This document shows, piece after piece, positions 26,920 to 35,138 of a stretch of DNA of 64,000 nt. The stretch spans positions 2,170,001 through 2,234,000 of the forward strand of contig NC_007350.1 in assembly GCF_000010125.1 (NCBI RefSeq), given 5' to 3'. The translations under genes were made by a program, and so were the position numbers. The stretch's first letter is position 1; each line of letters starts with the position of its first letter. Source of the DNA: Staphylococcus saprophyticus subsp. saprophyticus ATCC 15305 = NCTC 7292. GTDB taxonomy: Bacteria; Bacillota; Bacilli; Staphylococcales; Staphylococcaceae. Under the pieces are notes generated by a model that was not told where the DNA came from, ran no database searches, and saw nothing but the letters and a program-made list of their open reading frames with translations.

Positions 26920-26958
26920 AAAACAAGCAGCAAACCGTAAAGGAATACTACTTGTTTT
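26920..26958 (-). terminator. Terminator of the APC permease gene at 27015
   Basis: AAAACAAGCAG pairs with CTACTTGTTTT (one G-T pair), with six T on the minus strand. Confidence 0.82.
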
Positions 26959-27014
26959 AATTCACTATTTATTAAGTTTTCTATGCTTTATTCATAAAAT
27001 AATCACAAGAAAAG

Positions 27015-28502
27015 CTATTTATTCGTGTTTTCAGCCTTGTTCTCATTAATTAAATCTACAACTTCACTTTCCGAACGGTTTAAGATAAGCAAGCTTAATT
27101 TATCATTATCCATGCGTTTTAATTTTGGATAACGCACAATAAAGAAGATTAAACCAATCACTAACCAGCCGCCAAATGCGATGTATGAAGGTGCTGAAAG
27201 TGACGCCGGAGAACCTGGAACTAATAATAACAACAAGAAGATAAATGATACAATTGATCCTAAAATCGCAAATGTTTTATAAATAGGTCCATACGTGTTA
27301 CTTGATTTATTATAACTAAATAATTTAGCTGCTGATAAACAAGTAATGAAATAAGCTATTGATACACCTGTAGAAGACATATCAACAATCCAAGTTAGTG
27401 CTGTACGACCTAACCAAGGTGCAATTAATGTAATGGTTACTAAGAAAATAATTGCTATATAAGGCGTCTTATATTTTTTATGCAACTTGCTGAATACAGA
27501 AGGCATAATACCTGAACGTCCCATTGAAAATAGGAGACGGCTTGAACTCATTAAGAATCCATTTAAGCCAGTAAATATACCCATAATAATCGCAATTGCT
27601 AATACAGCTAAACCAATATAACCAAAGGCTTCTTGCGTAACAGCACCTGTTAACCATAAATTACCGTTTAGGCTTGTTGATGGTGTACCTAACCAACCTG
27701 TATATAAAATCATTAAAACATAAGTAAATGCAGCTGCTAATAAACTATATACAATTAATTTAAACGTCTTATTTGGTGCAAAATCAAATTCTTCTGCCGT
27801 TTGTGGAATATTATCAAATCCAACATATGCCCACGGTGCGACAGCAACAATCATAATGATGGAAGTAAACCAACCTTCTTTTTCGTTGGTTAATGGTTGT
27901 AAATTATCTAAAGAGAAATTACCTCCAAAGAACGAACCAAAGAACAATAGTAATATAGTAATAACCATCGCTACACAGAAGTAGTATTGTAGTGATCCTG
28001 ACACACTAGCACCTTTAATCGCTATAAACATAAATACAATAAGCAATAATGATGCAATGAGAATTTCAGTGATATACACGTCCCAACCTGCAATGGTATA
28101 TAATTTTCCTGTTTCTAAAATATCTGGTAGTAAAAATTTAATTAACAAACTAAACGCAGTAGCATTTAATGCCACTACACATATGTAACCAAATGTTAAA
28201 AACCAAGATGAGAAGAAACTTACATATCTTCCGAATCCTAAAAAGCTAAAAGCAAACGCGCCACCCGAAACTGGAAATCGTTCAACTAATGCACCGTAAC
28301 TCACTGCAATAAGTATCATTAACAATGCACCTATGACAATACCAATCGCTGCTGCAATTGGTCCCGATTGTCCTATCCAGTCACCCGGTAGAATAAATGC
28401 ACCCCAACCGATACAAGACCCGTAAGCAATCGCCCACACAAATTTTTCAGATAGATTTTTCTTTAAATCTCCTCTATCTACTTGCTGATTATTTTGACTC
28501 AT
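27015..28502 (-). CDS. APC superfamily amino acid permease
   Basis: The 495-residue membrane protein has 12 or more hydrophobic segments. The unwound helix-1 motif typical of the APC fold is present as AIAYGSCIGWGAFILPGDW (residues 29-47), and NGFLMSSSRLLFSMGRSG (near 312-329) matches helix 8. It imports or exchanges amino acids or polyamines; the substrate is not predictable. GAGGTG lies eight bases before ATG 28502. Its promoter is nested inside the terminator of the preceding ung operon (see 28509-28555). Confidence 0.9.
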   Translation of the reverse strand: MSQNNQQVDRGDLKKNLSEKFVWAIAYGSCIGWGAFILPGDWIGQSGPIAAAIGIVIGALLMILIAVSYGALVERFPVSGGAFAFSFLGFGRYVSFFSSWFLTFGYICVVALNATAFSLLIKFLLPDILETGKLYTIAGWDVYITEILIASLLLIVFMFIAIKGASVSGSLQYYFCVAMVITILLLFFGSFFGGNFSLDNLQPLTNEKEGWFTSIIMIVAVAPWAYVGFDNIPQTAEEFDFAPNKTFKLIVYSLLAAAFTYVLMILYTGWLGTPSTSLNGNLWLTGAVTQEAFGYIGLAVLAIAIIMGIFTGLNGFLMSSSRLLFSMGRSGIMPSVFSKLHKKYKTPYIAIIFLVTITLIAPWLGRTALTWIVDMSSTGVSIAYFITCLSAAKLFSYNKSSNTYGPIYKTFAILGSIVSFIFLLLLLVPGSPASLSAPSYIAFGGWLVIGLIFFIVRYPKLKRMDNDKLSLLILNRSESEVVDLINENKAENTNK

Positions 28503-28508
28503 AAAAAA

Positions 28509-28555
28509 TTCACCTCATGGAGTGTATTATACCCACAAGATGAATTCTATAACAA
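28509..28555 (-). promoter_or_regulatory. Terminator of the ung operon containing the APC permease promoter
   Basis: TTCACCTCATGG (28509-28520) pairs with CCACAAGATGAA (28533-28544), with six T on the minus strand immediately before the permease ATG. The loop holds TATAAT (28531-28526), and TTGTTA (28555-28550) lies 18 bases upstream. Read-through RNA would form the hairpin and stop; RNA started in the loop cannot form it. Confidence 0.6.
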
Positions 28556-28563
28556 TTATAAAT

Positions 28564-28929
28564 TTATATTTTAAACGTACCTATCACTAACATTAACCAA
28601 CCTACAATAAACAGTACGCCACCAATAGGTGTAATTGCACCTATTATGCGAATTTGTGTTAACGCTAAGATATATAAAGAACCACTGAAAAATACAATTC
28701 CAAAGAAAAGTAACCAACCCACCCAATTTACATTGATCGAAGTTGTACCACTAATAATACCTATGGCTAGTAATCCAAGCCCATGATACATTTGATAAGT
28801 TGTTGCTTTTTCCCATACTGATAAATATTTTGCAGACAGCTTATTTTCTAATCCATGTGCACCAAACGCACCGGTACCTACAGCCATCATTGCATTTAAT
28901 GCGCCTAAAATAATAAACACTTTCATCAT
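28564..28929 (-). CDS. DUF423 family membrane protein (YwdK-like)
   Basis: The 121-residue protein has four hydrophobic helices and the family signatures [15 protein letters not shown] (near residues 17-31) and [10 protein letters not shown] (near 48). Function unknown. It is third in ung-ywdI-ywdK, the same order as in Bacillus, 33 bases after the ywdI-like gene. Two adjacent ATG codons could each serve as start. Confidence 0.85.
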   Translation of the reverse strand: MMKVFIILGALNAMMAVGTGAFGAHGLENKLSAKYLSVWEKATTYQMYHGLGLLAIGIISGTTSINVNWVGWLLFFGIVFFSGSLYILALTQIRIIGAITPIGGVLFIVGWLMLVIGTFKI

Positions 28930-28962
28930 GATCTATTCATATCCTTTACTATTTAAAATTAT

Positions 28963-29328
28963 TTAAAAATCAAAAATGGAATCGCCATTGCCTATTTCAT
29001 CATCTGTTACTAATTTATTCGCAGTGAGTGATGTATTTGTGCTTGTATTAGATGAAGACACACCTGATACTTTTCCACCCATTGCGCGAATCTCATCTTC
29101 AGAAACACCCTGCTTAGATGAGACATTCTGTGACTTAGACGCTTTAAAAGAAGAAGACACATTAAAACTGTTGTCACTATATACTTTCTTACTAGATGAA
29201 TTGTCACTCACTAATGACGTTAACGTATGAATCGCATAAATATGTTTTTCAAATTCTGCGTTACTATTTGCTTCATCTGCTTGTACTAATTCTTGTTCAA
29301 TTAATTGTATAATTTTATCTTTTTCCAT
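28963..29328 (-). CDS. DUF5327 family protein (YwdI-like)
   Basis: The 121-residue protein has an N-terminal helical part (DKIIQLIEQELVQADEANS, EKHIYAIHTLTSLV) with the conserved heptad-like pattern of YwdI. The rest is a low-complexity Ser/Thr/Asn-rich tail, ending in DDEIGNGDSIFDF. A VSEDEIRAMGGKVSG element sits between them. It begins two bases after the ung stop and is translationally coupled. Its function is unknown; the conserved position beside uracil-DNA glycosylase is the main evidence for identity. Confidence 0.8.
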   Translation of the reverse strand: MEKDKIIQLIEQELVQADEANSNAEFEKHIYAIHTLTSLVSDNSSSKKVYSDNSFNVSSSFKASKSQNVSSKQGVSEDEIRAMGGKVSGVSSSNTSTNTSLTANKLVTDDEIGNGDSIFDF

Positions 29329-29330
29329 TT

Positions 29331-29987
29331 TTAAACCTCACTCTCGCACCAATTCACAGGTTGTTTACCATTGGCTTGTAGATATGTATTTGCTTGCGAA
29401 TAAGGCTTAGAACCAAAGAATCCTCTATACGCTGACAATGGACTTGGATGTGGTGATTGTATAATATGGTGTTTCGATGTATCGATTAATTTAATTTTTT
29501 GTTGTGCGGGTTTTCCCCATAATATAAACACAACGTGTGTTAAATGTTCTGATACCGCTTGTATTACTTCATCGGTAAACGTTTCCCACCCAATATTTTT
29601 ATGTGAATGTGCTTCACCTTGCCGTACTGTCAACACAGTATTTAATAATAATACACCCTCGCGTGCCCAATCTTGCAAATGCGGCGATTTTCTTATACAT
29701 CCCACATCATCTTGCAGTTCTTTATACATATTTCGTAAAGAGGGCGGAAATTTCGCATCTGGTTGCACAGAAAATGCTAAACCATGTGCCTGGTTCGGTC
29801 CATGATAAGGATCCTGCCCTAATATAACCACCTTCACTTGTTCAAATGGCGTTAAATCAAAGGCTTGATAAATATTTTTTCTATCTGGATAAACAATTTC
29901 TGTAGTATACTCTTTTTCTAAAAAATCATGCATTGCAGCAAAATCATGTCGCGTAGTTATTTCATGAAAAACATCCGACCATTCCAT
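29331..29987 (-). CDS. ung: Uracil-DNA glycosylase
   Basis: The 218-residue family 1 UDG removes uracil from DNA. The water-activating motif [22 protein letters not shown] (near residues 53-74) and the DNA-intercalation loop [15 protein letters not shown] (near 180) are both intact. It is first of a three-gene operon with the ywdI-like and ywdK-like genes. A hairpin-rich intergenic array lies upstream. Confidence 0.97.
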   Translation of the reverse strand: MEWSDVFHEITTRHDFAAMHDFLEKEYTTEIVYPDRKNIYQAFDLTPFEQVKVVILGQDPYHGPNQAHGLAFSVQPDAKFPPSLRNMYKELQDDVGCIRKSPHLQDWAREGVLLLNTVLTVRQGEAHSHKNIGWETFTDEVIQAVSEHLTHVVFILWGKPAQQKIKLIDTSKHHIIQSPHPSPLSAYRGFFGSKPYSQANTYLQANGKQPVNWCESEV

Positions 29988-30020
29988 ATACCTCTCACCT
30001 CATTGATATAATAACATAAA

Positions 30021-30140
30021 GAACTACTTTTTTGCTTCGCAAAAATTATTAGTGGAACTTCTTGCTTTAAGCAAGTTTAGTACCACTTACGTATGAACTT
30101 TAGTTCATATGTTCCTAGACCGTTTGAGCTTTAGCTCAGG
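30021..30140. repeat. Array of four small hairpins between ung and pdxK
   Basis: Hairpins lie about 31-33 bases apart: TTTTGCTTCGCAAAA (about 30029-30045), CTTGCTTTAAGCAAG (30061-30075), TATGAACTTTAGTTCATA (30092-30109) and TGAGCTTTAGCTCA (30125-30138). The last two share CTTTAG at the tip; the second is CTTTAAG. The array begins with GAACTACTTT, the arm seen in the repeat family at 3261 and 10908. No gene is present in 29988-30310. Confidence 0.7.
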
Positions 30141-30310
30141 TATTCCCTTATTCGTTACTTTCTCGACATCACGATGATTAGTCCAACTACTTCTATAATA
30201 ATATCTTTTTTCAATAGTGATAAATTTAACTTCACTACAAACTTCCTTTATTTAGAATACTCGACAAACGTGGTATGATATATGCAAAAGATATTTAGGA
30301 GTGAAATTCC

Positions 30311-31141
30311 ATGGCATTGAAAAAAACATTAACAATTGCCGGTTCAGATACAAGTGCCGGTGCTGGCATGCAAGCCGACTTAAAAACTTTCCAAGAGCTA
30401 GGCACATACGGTATTGTAGCCCTAACTTCAATCGTCACGATGGATAAAAAATCATGGTCACATGATGTAACACCGATTCCATTTGATGTATTCGAAAAAC
30501 AATTAGAAACGGCGATTTCCATTGGTCCAGATGCTGTTAAAACAGGTATGCTAGGTACACAAGAAATCATTAAACGTGCTGGCGACGCCTATGTTGAATC
30601 TGGTGCAGATTATTTTGTCGTAGACCCAGTCATGGTATGTAAAGGGGAAAATGAAGTACTTAACCCAGGAAATACGGACGCTATGATTGAACACTTACTA
30701 CCAAAAGCGACAGTGGTCACACCAAATTTATTTGAAGCTGGTCAACTCGCTAATTTAGGAACATTAAAATCAATTGAAGATATGAAAAAAGCTGCTGAAG
30801 TAATTCATGAGCAAGGTGCTAAGCACGTTATTATTAAAGGTGGCAAAGCATTAGATCAAGATAAATCTTATGACTTATACTATGATGGTCAAAAATTCTA
30901 TCAATTAACAACAGACATGTTCCAGCAAAGTTATAATCACGGTGCTGGTTGTACATTTGCTGCCGCTACTACAGCTTATTTAGCAAATGGCAAATCACCG
31001 AAAGAAGCCGTTATCGCAGCTAAAGCATTTGTTGCTTCTGCAATTAAAAACGGTTGGAAAATGAATGACTTTGTCGGTCCAGTAGACCACGGTGCCTATA
31101 ATCGTGTTGAACACGTAGACGTAGAAGTGACAGAAGTTTAA
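30311..31141 (+). CDS. pdxK: Pyridoxal kinase of the ThiD-like ribokinase group
   Basis: The 276-residue ribokinase-fold enzyme has LTIAGSDTSAGAGMQADLKTF at the N terminus and HGAGCTFAAATTAYL, with the anion-hole and catalytic region, near 210. It carries Cys110 (DPVMVCKG). In S. aureus the homologous enzyme uses this cysteine to hold pyridoxal as a hemithioacetal, so it acts as pyridoxal kinase in vitamin B6 salvage although ThiD-like in sequence. Hydroxymethylpyrimidine kinase activity remains possible. It is single, with AGGAG before ATG and a strong terminator. Confidence 0.9.
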   Translation: MALKKTLTIAGSDTSAGAGMQADLKTFQELGTYGIVALTSIVTMDKKSWSHDVTPIPFDVFEKQLETAISIGPDAVKTGMLGTQEIIKRAGDAYVESGADYFVVDPVMVCKGENEVLNPGNTDAMIEHLLPKATVVTPNLFEAGQLANLGTLKSIEDMKKAAEVIHEQGAKHVIIKGGKALDQDKSYDLYYDGQKFYQLTTDMFQQSYNHGAGCTFAAATTAYLANGKSPKEAVIAAKAFVASAIKNGWKMNDFVGPVDHGAYNRVEHVDVEVTEV

Positions 31142-31149
31142 ACAATTTA

Positions 31150-31190
31150 AAAAGCCCGTCGTTAACTTGTAATGTTAACGACGGGCTTTT
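31150..31190 (+). terminator. Terminator of pdxK
   Basis: Perfect 17-base-pair stem AAAAGCCCGTCGTTAAC / GTTAACGACGGGCTTTT, seven-base loop; may serve both directions. Confidence 0.92.
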
Positions 31191-31233
31191 ATGTTTCAGA
31201 TTCTATTGTCTATTCAATAATTCTATTTATGGG

Positions 31234-31743
31234 TTATGAGAGCGTTGCACTTTTCACGTAACCATTACTTACATAAAATACAATATGACCTTTGCCTACA
31301 TCATATCCGTATAAGCCATCGCCATTTGCTTTTTTCTCACCATTCATGGGTTCTTGATATTCATAATTTTGACCATATTGCACACGTATATCTTTAAAAC
31401 TTACTGCTTTATTTTGTATATCAAAAGTTACACTATTCGCTTTATTCCCATTAATTTGTTGGAATGTTTGATCATATATTGTTTTAGTCGCTGTATCAGA
31501 AGTATATTGACTATTCACTTTAATACCATTAAATTCAACATTACCTGCTTTTAAACCATTATAAAATGATTGATCTAGTACAAAATCCCCACCTTTTGAA
31601 GTATAACCACTATACTCATACCAAGGTTGTGTCGTTGCTACTTGTGCTTCGGTTTGTGATACACCTTCATTAGAAACGCTTATGCCTAATGCAGTCCCAA
31701 ATACAATGCTACCAGCTACAAAAGTCTTTGCTATCTTATTCAT
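31234..31743 (-). CDS. isaB: IsaB-like secreted antigen
   Basis: The 169-residue secreted protein begins with a signal peptide MNKIAKTFVAGSIVFGTALG, with probable cleavage near 34 (EAQVA). The mature region YEYSGYTSKGGDFVLDQSF.. KAGNVEFNGIKV matches the YTYNGY..FILDKNF..YDNVKFNGIKL pattern of S. aureus immunodominant antigen B as I recall it. IsaB binds nucleic acid and is a surface-associated immunogen. The usual S. aureus locus carries one or more relatives, so this may be a paralogue. Transcribed alone. Confidence 0.8.
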   Translation of the reverse strand: MNKIAKTFVAGSIVFGTALGISVSNEGVSQTEAQVATTQPWYEYSGYTSKGGDFVLDQSFYNGLKAGNVEFNGIKVNSQYTSDTATKTIYDQTFQQINGNKANSVTFDIQNKAVSFKDIRVQYGQNYEYQEPMNGEKKANGDGLYGYDVGKGHIVFYVSNGYVKSATLS

Positions 31744-32034
31744 TTGGTATCACTCCATTTAAAGATTTTTTGAATCAGATTACGATTCGATTACAATGTT
31801 ACATAAATATTACCAAAAGTGCAAATTTAAACTAAATATACGATTTATTATTTTGATTATTAGGTAACCTAACTTTTGTAATTGTCTAACAAATCATCAG
31901 AAAACGCTTTACATCAGCCTTTCTGATGTTATACGACGTTAGACTGATAAAAAGTTGATACTGTAGACTCATGTATTTCGCATGAATTTCTATTATTATA
32001 TGTAGTGTAGAGAGATGAAGGAGGGAAACTCAAC

Positions 32035-32205
32035 ATGATTATCTACAAACAGGCTTTTGAAAATGGTAACCCAATATATGAAATTATCACCAAGACTTTC
32101 AAAACGATTTCTGTTAAGTTCGATGAAAGCTTCAACACGAATGAATTATATAAGTTACTCTCTCTACTAGAAAATGATGTTGATAACATGAAATTAAGTT
32201 ATTAA
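32035..32205 (+). CDS. Small 56-residue protein, unknown function
   Basis: A short ORF beginning MIIYKQAFENGNPIYEIITK has one of the best ribosome sites in the window (GAAGGAGGG, nine bases before ATG). It encodes a plausible small folded protein: IIYKQAF / PIYEIITKTF / ISVKFDESF strands, then a NELYKLLSLLENDVDNMKLSY helix. I do not recognise the family. It lies upstream of a structured, C-rich RNA segment ending in a terminator at 32375-32461, with which it may share a transcript. Confidence 0.75.
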   Translation: MIIYKQAFENGNPIYEIITKTFKTISVKFDESFNTNELYKLLSLLENDVDNMKLSY

Positions 32206-32461
32206 GTTATTTTCGACTCATCGAAGACAACACAGAAGATGCAATAAATTGAAATTAGAAGAAACGATATACAATTAACTCCCCTTATTAAGAAATATGA
32301 AATTAAAAAAAGTATGTCTAAGTTGTCCCCTTAAACATATTTTGAATAACACATCCCTATAAACACACACCCTAAGTGGTACACAGTTAGACAAAGATTG
32401 TCCCCTTTGTTTGCTTGGAGAGCAACCTCGAAGCAGTTCTAACTGATGTACCACTCTTTTT
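32206..32461 (+). ncRNA. Candidate structured RNA with three UCCCC motifs (3' UTR or small RNA)
   Basis: Between the small ORF and the terminator the plus strand contains ACTCCCCTTAT (near 32278), GTTGTCCCCTTAA (near 32323) and ATTGTCCCCTTTG (near 32398). C-rich UCCC loops are the seed of several staphylococcal small RNAs, which pair with ribosome binding sites. The terminator is branched: the outer stem (32375-32391 / 32438-32455) encloses CAAAG/CTTTG and TTGCT/AGCAA hairpins. No protein-coding potential is seen. Whether it is processed or has its own promoter is unknown. Confidence 0.5.
32375..32461 (+). terminator. Branched terminator
   Basis: AGTGGTACACAGTTAGA pairs with TCTAACTGATGTACCACT (one bulge), followed by five T. 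Two small hairpins branch from inside. Confidence 0.75.
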
Positions 32462-32906
32462 ATACATACAGTACCTTGAACTCTTCACAAACCATCATTG
32501 AAGTTTCATTAAAATCGATTTCTAATGATTCATAATACGGTTTAAAGAATGCTATGTGCGCTTCACGCCAATATGTTAACGATTTATCTCCTTCACCTTC
32601 CAAGAAAGCATGATGTTCCGTCACCTTATTGAACGGCGTTTGGTATACACGTGTCGTCTCAATCACACATTGTGGATGACCTTTCTCATTTAATACAACA
32701 CTGACATCTCCTGCTTCCGGTAGCGGTTCACCTTCTACTTTGTAGGTCTCATAACCACTAGTTGTTGCTGTTTTTTCACCTTGTTTTACTAAATTAGCTA
32801 ATTCATCTTCATCAACACCAAAAGACCATGCTTCAAATTGTACACCTTTGTATTTTGGAAATGCTTCAATAAATTTGCGCCAATACTGCTCTACTGTCAA
32901 AGCCAT
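32460..32906 (-). CDS. ASCH domain protein
   Basis: The 148-residue soluble protein has the ASCH (PUA-like) pattern WSFGVDEDELANLVKQGEKTATTSGYETYKVEGEPLPEAGDVSVVLNEKGHPQCVIETTRV. The conserved GxKxxT loop for RNA or nucleotide binding lies near residue 42. Related proteins include YqfB-type amidohydrolases acting on N4-acetylcytidine; whether this one does is unknown. The gene follows mepA but beyond a terminator (32964-33004), so it is probably separate. Confidence 0.88.
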   Translation of the reverse strand: MALTVEQYWRKFIEAFPKYKGVQFEAWSFGVDEDELANLVKQGEKTATTSGYETYKVEGEPLPEAGDVSVVLNEKGHPQCVIETTRVYQTPFNKVTEHHAFLEGEGDKSLTYWREAHIAFFKPYYESLEIDFNETSMMVCEEFKVLYV

Positions 32907-32963
32907 ATAAAATCCCCCATATTTATAAATAGTTCGTTACTATTTAAAAATAACACAAAACGA

Positions 32964-33004
32964 AAAAATCTTCGCGCAGACATTTTGAATGCACAAAGAT
33001 TTTT
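32964..33004 (-). terminator. Terminator of mepA
   Basis: AAAAATCTTCGCGC pairs with GCACAAAGATTTTT (G-T pairs allowed), just past the stop at 33030; T-rich on both strands. Confidence 0.8.
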
Positions 33005-33029
33005 GTATTATTATATTAAATTAGAAAGA

Positions 33030-34385
33030 TTAACCTTCTAATAATTCTGCTTTATCTACTGTCAATCTATCTCGTAATAAGTAAACAATGAGCATCGCAG
33101 CCAAAGCACAAATTGTTTCTGCAATTAATAATGACCATACGATGCCAGTTAAACCGAATAATCCATTCATTACAAATAGAACTGGGATAATGACTACACC
33201 TTGTAAAATAGCCATAATCGTTGCACCACGTCCTTGACCAGTCGCTTGCAACATACCAGTAAATAAGAAACCAATGCCATTTAATAATAATGAGGTCATT
33301 GTTACTTTCAACATAAATGTCGCCATTCCTACAATAGCCGCATCATTAGAGAAAATACCTATCAATTGATGACCTGTAGTAAACACAATGACCATGCACA
33401 CTGCAAAAATCACAACGATTGTCATAATTACGACTTTAATAATATTTTTCATACGTGCTTTATCAGACATAAAATTGTAAGCAATTAATGGCACTACACC
33501 TTCACATAGCCCCATAATAATCAATTCAGGAAACTGTACTAATCTAAATGAAATACCATAACTCGCAATGGCAAAGTTACCATAGCCAGCTAAAAATAAA
33601 TTTAAAACTAATCCTGTAACGCCCATTAAAATACTCATTAGAAATGCTGGAAAGCCTACTTTAAAAATTTCTACTAATATTTCTTTCGTCGGTCTTACAT
33701 AGCTCAAACTCATTGTAATTATGTCGCTTTTTCTCAAAAAATAAATGATAAAAAATAGCGACGCAACAACGTTTGAAATAGCTGTACCTAAAGCAGCACC
33801 TACTACATTTAAATCAAAACCAAATATTAAAATAGTATCTAAAATGATATTCAAAACCACACTAGCCAGCATACCAATCATTGAGATAATTGGTGCACCA
33901 ATGGATCGAGCGAATTGTTCTAAGATAAAGAACAATATGACAAATGGTGCGCTTAGGAACATTACTTTTAAATATGCACTTGTAAAACCAAGTGTTTCAC
34001 CACGTGCACCTAATAAATGAGCAATTTGTTCAGTAGCGAAAATAGTCATTAAAATAACAATAACACCTAATATAAGGCCGCCATAAATAGAAAAACTACT
34101 CACAAATTTCGTTTTCACATAATCTTTCGCACCTAATAACCGGGAAATATAAGTTCCTCCACCGATACCAAATAAATTACCTAAACCCATTAACACTGCA
34201 AATATAGGTAAAGTGAGTGAAATGGCTGATATCATGTGACTATCACCTAAAAATCCAATAAAATAAATGTTTAAAATACCATAAATTACACTTAATAAAC
34301 TTCCTATCATCATAGGAACTGAAAAATGCATCATCCCTTTAAATACTGAAGATTTTTCAAAATAATATAACTGTTCGTCTTTCAT
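33030..34385 (-). CDS. mepA: Multidrug MATE efflux pump MepA
   Basis: The 451-residue protein has 12 helices and is nearly colinear with S. aureus Mep[13 protein letters not shown] at the start, [13 protein letters not shown] (near 82), [23 protein letters not shown] (near 285) and [16 protein letters not shown] at the end. MepA exports quaternary ammonium compounds, dyes, fluoroquinolones and tigecycline by cation antiport. AAAAGGAG precedes the ATG, and a MepR operator lies 36 bases upstream. The mepB gene that follows mepA in S. aureus is absent; an ASCH gene follows instead. Confidence 0.95.
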   Translation of the reverse strand: MKDEQLYYFEKSSVFKGMMHFSVPMMIGSLLSVIYGILNIYFIGFLGDSHMISAISLTLPIFAVLMGLGNLFGIGGGTYISRLLGAKDYVKTKFVSSFSIYGGLILGVIVILMTIFATEQIAHLLGARGETLGFTSAYLKVMFLSAPFVILFFILEQFARSIGAPIISMIGMLASVVLNIILDTILIFGFDLNVVGAALGTAISNVVASLFFIIYFLRKSDIITMSLSYVRPTKEILVEIFKVGFPAFLMSILMGVTGLVLNLFLAGYGNFAIASYGISFRLVQFPELIIMGLCEGVVPLIAYNFMSDKARMKNIIKVVIMTIVVIFAVCMVIVFTTGHQLIGIFSNDAAIVGMATFMLKVTMTSLLLNGIGFLFTGMLQATGQGRGATIMAILQGVVIIPVLFVMNGLFGLTGIVWSLLIAETICALAAMLIVYLLRDRLTVDKAELLEG

Positions 34386-34406
34386 TTCTATATTACTCCT
34401 TTTTAT

Positions 34407-34434
34407 TTAGACACCTAATAATTAGATATCTAAC
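34407..34434 (-). promoter_or_regulatory. MepR operator before mepA (two half-overlapping sites)
   Basis: The 14-mer ATTAGATATCTAAC (34421-34434) is identical to the site before mepR. A degenerate second copy TTAGACACCTAA (34407-34418) follows 15 bases later. In S. aureus the mepA operator binds two MepR dimers at GTTAG sites, and the mepR operator one, matching this arrangement. Confidence 0.82.
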
Positions 34435-34452
34435 TATATATTCAAAAATATG

Positions 34453-34485
34453 GTGGCTGTTAATTTTTCAATTTATAACAGCCAC
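34453..34485 (-). terminator. Terminator between mepR and mepA
   Basis: GTGGCTGTTA pairs with TAACAGCCAC; T-rich on the minus strand. It separates mepR from mepA, which has its own operator. Confidence 0.82.
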
Positions 34486-34494
34486 TTATAGTTA

Positions 34495-34917
34495 CTAATC
34501 TTCTAAACTGCTAAGCATTTTAGATAGATTTTGTTTCATTGTTTCATTCTCTGCTTCTGATAACTGCGCACACATGAGTGCTTCAATCTCGTCAAATACA
34601 CCTGTAAACCCTTCAACTAATTTCCTACCTGATGCAGTTAGACCTAAATTTTTTCGCCTAGTATCATCCGCGTCTACATAACGGTATATGAGCTTCTTAC
34701 TTTCTAAGTTCTTAAGTAAATTACTTACTGTTGAACCTTTACGTTGTAAGGCATTCACAATGTCGTTCTGTGTAAGTCCATCCGCTTGGTGTGCATACAA
34801 GTAACCTAGCGCGTGACCTTGTTCGTTTGTAATATCATACATTTTCAAACGCTGATCTGCCTTGTGTTTCATCTCATGGCTTATCATTCTAAATAAATAT
34901 CCATATGACTGTTCCAA
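34495..34917 (-). CDS. mepR: MarR family repressor MepR
   Basis: The 140-residue winged-helix protein is close to S. aureus MepR (YLFRMISHEMKHKAD, ITNEQGHALGYLYAHQ, GSTVSNLLKNLESKKLIYRYVDADDTRRKNLGLT). It represses mepA strongly and itself weakly, and is released by the drugs MepA exports. A perfect TTGACA (34979-34974), 16 bases, and TATTAT (34957-34952) form its promoter; the operator ATTAGATATCTAAC (34934-34947) covers the start point. Good agreement with the known circuit. Confidence 0.95.
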   Translation of the reverse strand: MEQSYGYLFRMISHEMKHKADQRLKMYDITNEQGHALGYLYAHQADGLTQNDIVNALQRKGSTVSNLLKNLESKKLIYRYVDADDTRRKNLGLTASGRKLVEGFTGVFDEIEALMCAQLSEAENETMKQNLSKMLSSLED

Positions 34918-34933
34918 ACAAGCACCTCATTTA

Positions 34934-34947
34934 ATTAGATATCTAAC
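34934..34947 (-). promoter_or_regulatory. MepR operator over the mepR start site
   Basis: Palindromic ATTAGATATCTAAC, identical to the mepA copy, just downstream of TTGACA-16-TATTAT (34979-34952). Confidence 0.82.
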
Positions 34948-35066
34948 GATAATAATACACTGTTTTTTTCTAGTGTCAATTGTTATTTTGATATTTTTTT
35001 AATTTAAGAACAATACTATCATCACTTTGATTTAAAAATATTGACTCAAGCGGCATTTATACAAAA

Positions 35067-35102
35067 AAGCTGCCATAAAGTCGTTAAACTTGATGACAGC
35101 TT
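35067..35102 (-). terminator. Terminator of the ProP-like gene
   Basis: AAGCTGCCAT pairs with ATGACAGCTT (one G-T pair), with six T on the minus strand. Confidence 0.82.
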
Positions 35103-35138
35103 AAAATTCAATTTTTTAATTTAAAAATATTTATTTAA

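Noticed and set aside
29010..29207. Second minus-strand frame inside the YwdI-like gene
   Set aside because: Low-complexity overlap in another frame; the YwdI frame has the operon position and coupling to ung.
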